DNA from: Epithemia pelagica
Taxonomy: Eukaryota; Bacillariophyta; Bacillariophyceae; Surirellales; Surirellaceae
Assembly: GCA_946965045.2 (NCBI GenBank)
Contig: OX337234.1
Span: 1,612,001-1,676,000 of the forward strand
Reading direction: 5' to 3'
Length of the DNA: 64,000 nucleotides
Part shown: positions 34,201 to 45,081 of the stretch, piece after piece
Layout: the number at the start of each line of letters is the position of its first letter
How positions within the stretch are numbered: position 1 is the stretch's first letter
Notes under the pieces: model-generated
Databases searched by the model: none
Told to the model about the DNA's origin: nothing
What the model saw: only the letters and a program-made list of their open reading frames with translations
Made by a program: the position numbers and the translations under genes

Positions 34201-35599
34201 TCAATCCCATGGATCCAACTGGCCCCCAGATCCACAGGAAAGGGAGTTTTACCGTCAACTGTCTTGAATGTCGTCCTGTCCGTCCACAAACGGCCTCCAA
34301 GGCGCGTCCGACCTTCAACCAAAGTAACCTCAACATCGATCCCTTCGCGGTCGCATAGTTGAAAAAGCTCCAGACAGCAGGATAGTCCAGCAATGCCACC
34401 ACCGACGACTACCACTCTATACCTCGACCGAGGGTTCATGGGTATCAGATCGGAAAGATCTGATTTGGCATCCTCCATGTGCTTGCTTTGATTCCACACT
34501 AACATACCGTTGTTGTCCTTCTTCATACCCAGGGTGTCGAGAACTTGCTGCTGCCCAATTTCCAAGTTGGACAGAGGAAACCACTCAGGAAGTAAGGTGT
34601 TCTGGAGAAAACTATGAAAGCCCATGGACATACGGAGACCGCGTGTTGAAGATGCTGTCATAGTGGTCTCTTCAGAAACAAGCGAGCTTGTAAGACTCTT
34701 GAGGTTCCAAATCACAAAATCGGCGAACTTGTGAGTAAATGCGCAAGTCTACAGAAGAGCAGGGTTTGAGCTTACCTCATATTGATAGTAGTACTTCCCG
34801 ACAAAGTCTCCTCCAGACTGACAAGCAGCTTCTATGAGTTTCATCCGCTCCTCATCATCTTCCGCAGCAGCCTCTGCATTGAGATATGTCGCTAATAGGA
34901 TACGGTATTCTGAACTAGTTCCGTTTGATCCTTCCATGAATTGAAACTTCTGGACCTGTTGCATTGCGGGACTTGTCTTTTCGGACCCACGTGATGGAGG
35001 ACCTGAACTCTGAGCAATCATTGGGGTTGGTCCCGTTTTCTCAGGTTCTTGAATTCTCGATGTGTCTTTGTTCTGCTGACGCTGCTTCATGATCCTCATA
35101 CGTTGGTTCAGTTCAAGGCCATACGCTGCGTCTTGAAAGTGGAGTAATGATGCCGACTTGAGCGCATCTTGATCGACGAGAGCACCATAGTATCGGCGGT
35201 TGTTAATGGTAGCTGCAACATAACAGGCTTCGCCAGCTTGTGTCGACCCACGAGAAGAGGGTTGCTTAAGAGCAAAGGTCTCTTCCACTCGCACATGATC
35301 TATTTCTTGATATTTTCTAAGTGCACCACGGGCTGATCGCCGTCGTCGACCGCTGTCAGAAGCCTGCGGACAAGTGATTAGTAGACAAGGAATATGAGTA
35401 GTAGATTAGAAACTAGTCATTATTGAAAAGCAGCACAGTCTGATCAGACCCTCGTCTTCTTTGACAGTCGGAAATGTTGCAACGTTACACGTAACAAGTT
35501 TGTCGAAGATTGTTTCTTGAGCTATGCACCTAATTTTGCGTCAACGAGTTGCAATGGTTAACATACCTCAGCTGTTCGATCCGATGATCTCCTCTTCAT
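31256..35599 (-). CDS. Flavin amine oxidase fused to two extended PHD modules and a PDZ-like domain
   Basis: Five exons: 35599-35567, 35363-34776, 34748-34047, 33980-31993 and 31913-31256. They sum to 3,969 bp, exactly 1,322 codons plus stop. Residues 1-205 are polar with no SWIRM domain that I can recognise. The FAD dinucleotide motif VVVGGGIAGLS lies near 320, VDLGASWIHG near 380 and the C-terminal amine-oxidase block LFFAGEHTTALHPSK near 840. Two Cys/His modules follow, at about 900-1010 (CSLCHLSG ... CGEVGATIGC ... HFSCAEDTGW) and 1038-1146 (CSLCGGSN ... YHFTCAKSLDW), both in the order of extended PHD fingers. The end (about 1237-1312) has a PDZ-like pattern (SPGDIVCTMNG). A histone-demethylase-like nuclear role is inferred from the pairing; a plain polyamine oxidase activity is not excluded. 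Confidence 0.85.
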
Positions 35600-35861
35600 C
35601 CAAGAACAACGTTTCCCAGAGATCAAAGTCTAACTGTTCTCTAGAGTCAATTCTTCTTTGGTTTTAAGTTCTATGCTTGCAGATGAGTTGAACAGATTCT
35701 CTTGTTGACTTCTTTCTTCATCCTCTACGTTGGTTCGTCTTTTGAAAGCATGGTGTGTCTTTCGGCAACAACCCAGCGGTAACGTATACCTATCGCCTTG
35801 TGTACATTGCGTTAAAAATTTCAGCGATCGCATTTTGCAGATTTCAGATGAACAAACAACA
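35600..35861. promoter_or_regulatory. Divergent promoter region
   Basis: Only 262 bp separate the start of the amine oxidase gene (minus, 35599) from the start of the two-C2-domain gene (plus, 35862). A shared promoter is inferred from this layout. No TATA-like element is placed convincingly for either gene. Confidence 0.4.
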
Positions 35862-36665
35862 ATGCCGCGTTTTCAGGTCTCATTGTGGGCGGATGGTATC
35901 AGCTATGGATGGTTTCGAAAACCGAGCTGCTACGCTGTTTTGGAAGATGGGGAAGGCAAAGAAATCGGAAAGACAGAAGCAAAGGAGGCGGATCGAAACC
36001 CTGATTGGGTAAAAATTCTCTTCGTCGATGCGGATGAGGCTCGACTCGTGCCGCTCAAGGTGAAAGTTTACAACAAACGAACATACGAATCCGACCTTAT
36101 TGGGGAATCTTCTTTCGAGGCCACTGAAGTAAATCAGGCCAGTGGGCACACTATGACAAAAGACATGGGGAACGGCACAATCAGCATGTCAATTGTGGAA
36201 TCGGCACCAGCAACATCTGGTAAAGCTAAAATACATTTCCGTGGTCTGGATATCCGTAACGTGGAACCCGGCTTTCTCGGTCTTGGCAGGTCGGATCCAT
36301 TTTTTGAAATTGCGAAGAAAACAGCACAAGCGAGCACTGGGACCTCTCGCTGGAATGTTGTTTACCGGAGTGAATCCATCGAAGATCATCTAAATCCGTT
36401 TTGGGAACCTTTCCAAATTGGTCTTGAAGAAGTTTGTGATGGGGATCTTGATGCGCGATTAAGAGTGGCCGTATTCGACAACAAGAAGGGTGCTCACAGA
36501 TTAATTGGAAGTTTTGAAGCGAGCTTGAACCAGATCATGGAAAGAATTGGAATAAAAGGGAATGCAGATCGCGATATGGCCTTTGAATTGGGCAATGAAT
36601 CAAGCACTGACAATTTTGGACTTCTATGTGTCCTCACATGCGAAATCATGCCGAACGACCAATGA
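35862..36665 (+). CDS. Two-C2-domain protein, copine-like N-terminal half
   Basis: A 267-aa protein; the start ATG at 35862 begins MPRFQVSLWADG. Residues 1-105 form a C2 domain (VKVYNKRTYESDLIGE is the strand and loop that usually carry Asp ligands). Residues about 118-230 form a second C2 with the copine-type order SDPFFEIAKK, HLNPFWEPFQI and RVAVFDNKKGAHRLIGSF. Copines have a vWA domain after the two C2 domains; here the protein stops after C2B, with no vWA frame downstream. Calcium-dependent membrane binding is expected for the family, but several calcium ligands in C2A are not obvious. An earlier ATG at 35848 is out of frame. Confidence 0.85.
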   Translation: MPRFQVSLWADGISYGWFRKPSCYAVLEDGEGKEIGKTEAKEADRNPDWVKILFVDADEARLVPLKVKVYNKRTYESDLIGESSFEATEVNQASGHTMTKDMGNGTISMSIVESAPATSGKAKIHFRGLDIRNVEPGFLGLGRSDPFFEIAKKTAQASTGTSRWNVVYRSESIEDHLNPFWEPFQIGLEEVCDGDLDARLRVAVFDNKKGAHRLIGSFEASLNQIMERIGIKGNADRDMAFELGNESSTDNFGLLCVLTCEIMPNDQ

Positions 36666-36933
36666 TACACGTGATCTTTGTTGATGGATTCAATTATCGA
36701 GAGAGATCTGGCACCTCTAACTACCGGAGTAACCTCCCATTGCTCAATACTAGAGGAGTAGATCACATAGTTCACTCCAATACGCCATAGTCAATTCGTG
36801 GTACGTTTGGTTCGTGATTGGAAATTGGAATGGCCGTCGGCCGGACAGACCTGCACAGTTTTTGCTGCCGTCGCCACATCCACACGCCGCGAGAAACCAG
36901 CAACGCACCGGTTCCCGGAGAACACCGACGGCA

Positions 36934-39900
36934 ATGGCGTCTTCAACGTTCTTTCACAAGCCAGAGCTTGCTCTTCGGAGGGCTCTGGAGCTTCAAGGAA
37001 TCGATCAGGATGATGCCGCGCTCGAATTGCTTCATGAGGTCATTTCGAGTCGAAGACAGCGTACTTGGAGTCCTGCCTTTGAGCAAATCATGATTGCGTA
37101 TTTGGATTTATGCCTAAAGTTGCTTCGGTCTAGGGAAGCCAAGGACGGCTTGCATCAGTACCGCAACCTTAGTCAGTCTCAAGCACCAGGGTCATTGGAA
37201 AAGGTCATCCGTTATCTCATGGACGCGGCCGAGAAAAAATGTAGCGACGCCAAAGCCTTGGTGGATGCCGAGCTGGATGGTATTGAAGATGACGACTTTG
37301 GAGCGTCTCCGCAATCAATTCTGCTTTCCACCATGTATATGGATCCAAGCAAGTCACAACGTGATTCTGCAATGTTGTTGCCTGCTCTTAAGTTCCTTTG
37401 GGAGACTTACAGGGCCGTCCTAGATATCCTTCGATCCAACTCCAAACTGGAACATGTGTACCATGTAGCCGCACAGAATGCGCTTCGCTTTTGCCGTACC
37501 TATCGGCGTCGTATGGAATTTCGGCACCTAACAGACATGTTGCGAACGCATTTGGGAAACCTTCGGCAACATGGGAACTTGTTCGACACGGAAGAGTCCT
37601 CGAAAACCAGTAACAAGGTAAGTTGCGTTGCATGAACAAGCCCCAGTTCCTCCTTTCATTTTTCTCATCGAGTCCATTTCGGCTAACAGGTTAGGGGCTG
37701 GGATGGTTGGAATGCGGAATCTATTGAGATGCATTTGCAAACTCGGTTTGCTCAGTTGGAGACAGCCTCTGTTTTGCATAGGTACACTGAAGGATTTCGT
37801 ACATGCGAAGACATCTTCAACATTCTTCAGATCAGCCAGGCTCGCCGCAAGATAGATCCCGATGCACCTCCTCCCAAGGCCAAACTCATGGCCTCCTACT
37901 ATGAGAAACTCACGACTCTTTTCTGGGTATCGGAGAACCATCTGTTCCATGCCTATGCCTGGTTCAAGTATTTTGCTCTTTGTAAAGAATACAACCGTGG
38001 CATGTCGGAAGATACCAAGCGCATGCTCGCATCTGCTGTGCTCTTGGCGGCCCTGTGCATCCCCTCGCTACCTCAGCAGGCAGGATTCACCAGCAACGAA
38101 AAGCAACACGGGATCGCGAGTACCGCCGAGGATGATATTGTCAAGCAAAAGATGGCTCGAATGTCAACCTTACTTGGTTTCCACACTCGAAACCCCACCA
38201 GAGAAGCACTCTTGACTGAAATTCGTTCGAAGGATCTTTTGGGACAGGTCCCTGAGTATCTTCGCAAACTCTATTTCCTCTTCGAGGAAAATTCGGACCC
38301 ATTGATTATGGTGGAACAGGCCCAGCCACTTTTGGAACAACTCAAACTTGAGATTGGCAACACCATCGAAGTGGGAGAAAACAATGAAGATGTTGAGGAC
38401 ACTACCCTGGGTCGGTATGTCAAACCCTTGACGTCTGTTTTGCTCTTGAAGCTTATTGTGAACTTGTCAAAGGCATATCATACAGTCAGTATTGACTTTT
38501 TGAAGTCTTTGACTGCTGGTCTCGAGATGTCGTTTGAACAAGTGGAAAAGAGTCTTGTGCTTTTCACTCAAACGAAGACTTTGTCGGTTCGCATTGATCA
38601 TCGTGCTGGCTGCTTGCGTTTCGGCGACACGCAGCTGGAGTCGGACTTGATGCGTTCTCAGCTCACTGTTTTGTCAAAGCAGTTGGAAGCGATTTCGCAT
38701 GTCCTCCGTCCACAGGACCAGAATGCCATCGAGAAGCGCCGGAGTGCATTGTATGGTGAGATTCGAGACGGCCTTGCTTCTGAGCATACGCGCATTATCG
38801 AGAGAAAGAATCTAATTGAGAAGCGCAAGGAACTGGAGGAGCGCATTGCGCGAGAGAAAGTCGTTCAAGAAGAGAGAAGAAAAGCCGAAGAAGATGCCGA
38901 ACGAAAGAAGGAGGAGGAACTGCGCATCAAGCAAGAACATATACATCGTGAACGTGCGAAGCAACAGAAGATTCAACAGGAACTCGAAAACAAGGAGAAG
39001 AAGCGTTACCTGGAAGCAATGGGCCAAAAAGCCGAGGAGATTTCCGAAGCGCAGATCGCAGCAATGAAGACAGAAGAACTTGAGCGAAAGCATCAAGAAG
39101 AGGTGAATCGAAAGAAAGAAGAGGCCGAACGTAAAACCAAGGAAGCTGCGAAGAAGCTCGACTACCTTGTCCGAGCGATCCGTATCGAATCTCTTCCTTT
39201 GATAAAGAAGAAATACGATGAGAAAGTGAAGCAAGATCGGGAACGTTATGAACAAGAGACGGTGGAAAAGGTAAAGATGGCGAAGGAGCAATGGGAAGAA
39301 GATGTAAAAGCGAAGTCAGCTCTCGAGGGTCATCGCGTCTTTGAATACATGACAAAATTTGAGGATCTAGTCATGGTAGGTAGAAAAGCGACACACAGAG
39401 TTGCCTGCAAAGAAGCAGATGCTGCAGCGGAAGTCGAAGCCGAGAAGGCGAAAATTCGAAGGGCGCGGAAGCGTCGAGACGATGAGATTAAGAAACGCTT
39501 GGATGAAGAGAAACGGGCGAAGGAAGAAGAGGAACGTAGAAAGAAAGAAGAGGAGGAGGAACGCGCACGAGAAGAGGAACGTCGTGCTCAGGAGGCAAAA
39601 GACCGAGCAAATCGCGAAGCCGAAGCGCAGAGGGAAGAGGAAGAACGGAAATCTCAACAGCCACGAAAGTATGTGCCGCCATCTATGCGAGGAAAGGGTG
39701 GAGGCACAGGTAGTAAGTTTGGAGGCGACGAGTTTTCTGGTGGCGGGCGATACACGAACGACCGTCGTGCAGGATTTGGCGACCGGGGGGATCGCCGTCC
39801 CGGTGAAGGAGAACGCCGTGGTGGTTTTGGTGATCGTCGAGATGATCGCCGTGGTGGTTTTGGTGATCGTCGTGATGGCGGTTTTTCATCAGATCGTCGA

Positions 39901-40038
39901 GCCGGTGGAGATGACCGTGGTGAGAGACGTAGTGGTGATCGCGGCTTCGGAGACAGACCACGGTACGGAGATCGTCGCGATGGTGGTGGTGGTGGTGGAG
40001 GTGAACGCAGTGGCGGAGGCGACAGGTGGCGTAAATGA
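36934..40038 (+). CDS. EIF3A: Translation initiation factor eIF3 subunit a
   Basis: Two exons, 36934-37617 and 37690-40038, joined at GTAAGT...ACAG without changing phase, give 1,010 aa. The start at MASSTFFHKPELAL fits the family N-terminus; upstream in-frame sequence looks like leader. The helical PCI-containing half (to about residue 500) includes FHKPELALRRALELQ and the segment VSIDFLKSLTAGLEMSFEQVE with RIDHRAGCLRFG. Residues about 598-885 are a long Lys/Glu/Arg coiled coil, and the last 120 residues are DRRGGFGDR-type repeats, as in other eIF3a proteins. It is the scaffold subunit of eIF3 and acts on the 40S ribosome in the cytoplasm. It converges on the SAC3-family gene with a 159-bp gap. 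Confidence 0.96.
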
Positions 40039-40197
40039 GAGTACAAAATTGACAGATCATAATCAGCAGTTGCACTCTATAATATCGGCTTAGGAAAGTG
40101 CTACCAAAATTCTTTATAAGCTGTTATCTATCCGAACCCATATTAATGACACTTCATTTTGCCAGTCTACCATTGAAGTTTACGTACTATACCATTT

Positions 40198-42088
40198 TCA
40201 CATCAACTTCGATCCCTTCTCTACATTTTCCGGTTCCTTGATTATGCTCTCCTTCGTTCTGATTACTTCATGGCTTCCCCCACCAGCGGAGGGCATTGCT
40301 TCAATAATGCAACCCACCTCTTTCAACCAAGTTTTGTCAGATATCTGCAAACAATCATATACGAAATTAACTTCCAAGGTCGGTCGGTATGCACAACACA
40401 TTCGTTCAAGAGCACTTCTGCGAAATATCGGTGCCATTTTCTCCAGCAGAAAATTTTGAAAGCCGTAATTGGAAGGATACAAGCGAGAGAAAAACTCTTG
40501 ATAGTTGCCATCCTGTGCCGCAGAAAGAACATCCAGCGCGTGCTTGACAGACGGCTCAGTAGTTTTTTCGCTCCCAAGTATGTCTTTCATGTCAATGGTA
40601 GCTTTGTCACTGTGTAGACTCAAATAAACTGCATACAAAATACGATAGGAAAGAAACTCCGACCTATTCGGAAAAGTGGCACCTTCGACGGTGGGGTACA
40701 GATATTTGAGTTGCGTCTGGCACTGGTTAAACTCATTCATGTCTGCAATACCAAAAGATATTTGAGTATGAGAATATGGCTGGACGGGATCGGCGTCAGA
40801 GATAAGATGAAATCTTACCTCCATTTTCCAAGGCAACTTTGGCATGATACTCGTAAACAAAAACACAGAACTCATTCTTCAGGTGCTGCACTGTGCAATC
40901 TTGACGAATTGCTTTGAGTTGGGAACAAAACCACAAGTAATCACGACGTCGTTTCAAATCAGCATACTCGCTCTGCAAATTACGAAAATGTTCTTCCAGA
41001 ATGGGCTGTGGACGGACCAACTCTGGTTTGGGTGCTGAGGTGAGGCGCAAATACTCTTTTTCCAAGACTCGACAAGTACCAACAATAACATCGCCCTGAC
41101 TGCCTTCTTCAAAAGACTCGAATGAATTTTGTTGAAGAGAAGTGGCGAAGCGTTTCGCTCTTCGGGTTAGCGTGTCACTCGAGCTATTAAAGCCGGATGT
41201 TGCGTCCAAAGACTTTTTTCGCTTCGGGGAACCTGCAGGAGAAAAAGAAGAGGTAGAAGAGGCGGCGGAAGGACCGTAATAACTATCATTGACCGACGAC
41301 GACGACGACTGAAGGTAAGTCCGTTTGCTAGAAACCAAAGCTTTCGAATTTTTCTTACTGCTCTGCTTTTTCTTCGGTGATTTGTTCAAGGGATTGAGCT
41401 TTGGTGGAACAGTGCTAATCTCTCCTGTGAAGGAAGAGATGGATGGAGGTGGGGCAGTATTCTTGTTCTCACCGACACACGACGAGATCAACGGTTCCAT
41501 ACTCCAATCCTTCTTATGTAACTGACCCTCCTTAATTGAATTTTGGAGAACAAGCTTTGTATCGGCGATCATTTGATCCTTTTGCTGTTGCGTCTTGCAT
41601 TGCTGCAAACATCGATCTACGTAAACATGGAATGACTTGGGATCCGGTCCTGAATTCACTTGGGATTGAACTGTATTTACCTGTTGTACATTCTGCTGTG
41701 ACGACATTGCTGTCGAGGGATTACTCGCGTCAGAGCCGGGTGGAGCTGGCGGCAGATCATGCGGCGGAGCAGTCGTAGAGTATGGGTTTTGATGAAAGAA
41801 ATGGGCTGCTCGACTTGCCAAATCCGCATAGTATGTCGCCCATTCTTTCTCCGACTTTGTTGAAGCAGATGAGTCCGCGATTGCTTTCCATTCATGATAG
41901 TATCGAGTATACAAACCAATCTTGTTCGCATGTGAGAGAGGTTGTTGATGCTGTTGTTGTGGTTGCTGCTGCTGCTGCTGCTGAAACGAAGACACCATAG
42001 AGGACCCCGAAGAGAATCCACCATTATTCAGCGCTCGACCTGGCTGAAACCCAGTCCAGTTGCTTCCTGTGCGATAATTCATATTCAT
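40198..42088 (-). CDS. SAC3/GANP/THP3 (LENG8-like) family protein
   Basis: Two exons, 42088-40819 and 40742-40198, with a GTAAGA...GCAG intron; they sum to 1,815 bp (604 aa). The N-terminal half is low-complexity with a polyglutamine run (residues about 36-48), Ser- and Pro-rich linkers and basic KKKQSSKK segments. From about residue 333 the SAC3/GANP domain begins: VLEKEYLRLTSAP, LVRPQPILEEHF, RRDYLWFCSQLKAIRQD and, across the splice, ALENGDMNEFNQCQTQLKYLY. Family members act in mRNA export or splicing-coupled processing in the nucleus. The form without extra domains matches LENG8/THP3 better than GANP. This assignment is based on motifs only. Confidence 0.9.
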
Positions 42089-42429
42089 TGAGGGAACAGA
42101 GTTATCACAACTTCTCTATCCATTGTTCTTCTTCTCGAGAATGGACAATCGACACTGATTTTCGACTTTAGAGGGTGAAAGGTGAAAGGTGAAAATCTGG
42201 CCATGAGGGGGGGGGCGCTGTAAAGAGGGGGCCGTCCGTCACTCGCATCTTTATCCCTAGTCCTATTAGTCAACCTATGGTGCTTTGTGGTCCAACATAG
42301 GGGTATTCTCAGTAGAATAGGAGTACTTCTTCCTACTCCTAGGAGTAGAGGGCACGTTGAAGCCCACTTGTTCGACTATTCCTACGAATCCCTATTTCTC
42401 GGCATATTGTCGGGGACCGTTGGTGTGGA
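42089..42429. other. Intergenic spacer with short inverted repeats and a G-tract
   Basis: No gene. It lies between the stop of the FAD monooxygenase gene and the start of the SAC3-family gene, both on the minus strand, so it should hold the promoter of the latter. It has a G10 run near 42,209 and a palindromic cluster ACTCCTAGGAGT near 42,338-42,349. Confidence 0.45.
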
Positions 42430-44559
42430 TCACCCATTGTTCCTCCTGCTCCTACCTCCTGCACCCCTTCCCAGCACCACGTTCCAAACCAACGATGCCA
42501 TGACGACGAACATGGCAGTTGCTGTGGATTGCATGATCCCTTGATTCCATTGACGCTTTTGCCATATTTCGTGATAGGTCCAAATACGTGGGTCGTGTTG
42601 TTGGAGTAATTGGACCGGAGAGGGATGAAACAACCAGTCGTCTTGACCCAAGATGCGAGCAAGACGTTGAAACCCATGGTGTTGAATCCAGCGACTGGCT
42701 TGAAACTTGAATTGTTGCAGCCGATCGCCCCATGAGCGTAAATTGTATTGATAGGGTGCCATATGAGGCATGAGACGACAAATGGCCTCGGCTTCTTGGA
42801 CCGATTCGTGATTGTACCGTTCCCATGCCTGGATCAACATGGCATCTGGACTGTCGTCCCTGGGGTCCTTGGGTTCGGTGGACGTCGTCCATGACGACGA
42901 CGACGACGACAAGGTTTGCACCATGCGTTGGACATCCAACAATCCACTTTGCAATCCTTGTCCTACATCGGGTGGGAAATGACACAGGGCGTCACCCAAC
43001 AAGGCCACAAAGGCGGGCCGCGACAATGACTGTGTTGTTGCCGAAGAAGAGGGAGCGGCGACACGTTTGGTAGTGGCCGCGGTCCGACACCAAGCCGGTT
43101 GGCAAAAGACAATGGCATTGTTGTGATGATGATTGTTGGTCACAAAGGCTTGGACGGAGTCGGGTGCCATGGTCGTTCGGGCTTGCAATTGGGGCCATTC
43201 TCGATCCAAGGCTTGATACACTTGTTCGGTGGTGGAAAAGGGTTGATACAAGAAAAAATTGGCCCGTCGTGCCATGCCCGCCGGTCGATGAGTCGCATGG
43301 GGTACCATGTGAGGCAAGAGGGTCAAGGATTCGCCACTGGTCCCATGGACAAAGACAATGTCTTCGGGATGAATCGTCACTGCAGTAGTAGTAGTGTTTG
43401 CAGGAGTAGAGTTGGTTGTGTTGGTGGTAGATGCCGGAGGACCGACATGGGTGTTTGTCGCGTTCATGCTATTGTTTGATTCGAAGACGACCGTCCGGGG
43501 CGTTTGCACCCACAAACTCTTGTAAATCAATCCAGCACTGGGACAGGACACGCGAGACAAACCAAAGGGATTCTTGTTGTTGTTCCGCCACCACCAGCCA
43601 CTGGTTGGGGAGGATGGTTCGGGGTCCTGTCGTAAGGAGTAACGAACGACGGAATGAATGCCATCGCATCCAAACAAAAAGGGAGCACGCACGGTACAGT
43701 GTTGGATGGTAGTAGAAGTCGTCGTAAGGTTGATCATTTCCTCATGTTCCTCCTTGTCGTCCTCTTGTGGTTGCGACGACGACGACGACACGACGAGGTG
43801 GGCCAGGGTACGATTCGTCGGCGGATCCCAATCGTACTGAATGGAATGGACTCGTGTGTCATGTCGAATGGTCACTTGAGGGGCATAATGGCGTTGCTCC
43901 AGCACACGTTCCATGGCTTGAAGGTAGAGCTCTCGTTGCATACTGAATCGACGGGGCGGTTTCTGGGTGTGATTGTTGTTGACCGCCACTGCTTGTCCCA
44001 CAATGCCGGGGGCACGAGAAGACGACGACGACGACGATGATGATTGTGTGGACGTGTTGGTTGTGGTTGTGGTTGTGGTGGTGGTCGAGTCCACGGTGAG
44101 GTGTCCAAAGGTTTGGGTTTGCACGTAATTGTCGGGCGTCCAGATATGAACGGGACGATCCATGGGTCGAGGATACCGAAAGGAATGCATGACTTGGTTC
44201 AATGCCTCCACGATGGTAAGAGAATGATTGTCTTGTGGTTGTTGTTGGTCCAAGGATTCCAAGGCGACAATGCTGCGTTCCGTCAAACCAATAATATACG
44301 AGGAGGAATCTCGTGTGTTGTTGGCAGCCCTGGAGGAGGGACGGCCTTCGATTACTAGAATCCGTCGAATGTCCGCTGTCAGTTGTTGTCGTTGGGAGGC
44401 ATGCGCCAGTCCAATGGCCAAGGCCAATCCCACGGGTCCTCCTCCGACAATAATGGCGTCAAAGTAGCCGTCGTCCGCTCCTCCTCCTTGGGTGTTGTTG
44501 TTGTCGTCGTCAGACACGTGGACGTTGTCGTCGTCTGGTTGGTTCACCACCACCACCAT
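42430..44559 (-). CDS. FAD-dependent monooxygenase with C-terminal membrane anchor
   Basis: The preferred start is the ATG at 44559 (MVVVVNQPDDDN), giving 709 aa; an upstream in-frame ATG at 44724 adds 55 residues of unlikely composition. The N-terminal Rossmann motif is DAIIVGGGPVGLALAIG (residues about 34-50). FLFGCDGIHSVVRYSL matches the DG motif of the p-hydroxybenzoate hydroxylase fold, and ALLGDALCHFPPDVGQGLQ (about 520-537) is the second FAD motif. A single hydrophobic helix near 677-695 (TAMFVVMASLVWNVVLG) suggests membrane anchoring. Long Ser, Thr and Asn runs are inserted in loops. Among characterised relatives it looks most like kynurenine 3-monooxygenase and other aromatic-ring hydroxylases, but the substrate cannot be fixed. 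Confidence 0.85.
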   Translation of the reverse strand: MVVVVNQPDDDNVHVSDDDNNNTQGGGADDGYFDAIIVGGGPVGLALAIGLAHASQRQQLTADIRRILVIEGRPSSRAANNTRDSSSYIIGLTERSIVALESLDQQQPQDNHSLTIVEALNQVMHSFRYPRPMDRPVHIWTPDNYVQTQTFGHLTVDSTTTTTTTTTNTSTQSSSSSSSSSRAPGIVGQAVAVNNNHTQKPPRRFSMQRELYLQAMERVLEQRHYAPQVTIRHDTRVHSIQYDWDPPTNRTLAHLVVSSSSSQPQEDDKEEHEEMINLTTTSTTIQHCTVRAPFLFGCDGIHSVVRYSLRQDPEPSSPTSGWWWRNNNKNPFGLSRVSCPSAGLIYKSLWVQTPRTVVFESNNSMNATNTHVGPPASTTNTTNSTPANTTTTAVTIHPEDIVFVHGTSGESLTLLPHMVPHATHRPAGMARRANFFLYQPFSTTEQVYQALDREWPQLQARTTMAPDSVQAFVTNNHHHNNAIVFCQPAWCRTAATTKRVAAPSSSATTQSLSRPAFVALLGDALCHFPPDVGQGLQSGLLDVQRMVQTLSSSSSSWTTSTEPKDPRDDSPDAMLIQAWERYNHESVQEAEAICRLMPHMAPYQYNLRSWGDRLQQFKFQASRWIQHHGFQRLARILGQDDWLFHPSPVQLLQQHDPRIWTYHEIWQKRQWNQGIMQSTATAMFVVMASLVWNVVLGRGAGGRSRRNNG

Positions 44560-45081
44560 GGTTGTTGTGGGACAATGAACGACCAACGACGACCACACGA
44601 ATGGAAACGAGTGTGGTTTGCTCCTCGTCTCTCTTCTCTCGAATCCTCCTCTCCCAACTCCAACACCTGCAACGACAAGCAAGGAGATTTCAAGTGGTTG
44701 GTTGAAAAGAGGAGAGCACCACAAGATTTTTTATAAGATATACTATGGATATTTTCCATTTTTCTTCTCATAGATTTTATTTTCCGAACCACACAATTCA
44801 CTCCCTAGCGGGCGAGGATAACAGGGTTAGAAACAATCCCGCTAGGAGGTGATACACAATTGCGGAGAAACTTCGCGCGTATGGCGGTCGCGTGGCACTT
44901 GCGTGCCACACCACACACCATGACAGTGCCATCATTCGACCACCTGGAATTCTTCTGAAGCATCAATCGTATTTTTATCATCATTGTGCCACTATTATTA
45001 TCCCTTGTTTGGTGTATTGCCAGAAAGTGACAACGAACAGAGTACTATCCAAAGACGAACTGCAGCATTGGAGTGGAACGG
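44560..45081. promoter_or_regulatory. Divergent region between FAD monooxygenase and heme oxygenase genes
   Basis: This head-to-head gap of 522 bp holds the left copy of a long inverted repeat (44,695-44,786) and a separate stem-type inverted repeat, CCTAGCGGG at 44,804-44,812 with CCCGCTAGG at 44,838-44,846. Shared regulation of the two genes is possible but not shown. Confidence 0.45.
44695..44786 (-). repeat. Left copy of a long-range inverted repeat
   Basis: About 66 bp of the core (from 44,720) match the reverse complement of 49,127-49,194 with only about six differences. After a 10-bp gap the match resumes at TGGTTGGTT (44,695-44,703). It sits about 161 bp upstream of the FAD monooxygenase start. 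The core contains the near-palindrome ATGGATATTTTCCAT. Confidence 0.85.

Noticed and set aside
44812-44828. Resemblance to the I-SceI homing endonuclease site (GGATAACAGGGT)
   Set aside because: Only 12 central bases match and neither end fits. No homing endonuclease gene or intron is nearby, so chance is likely.
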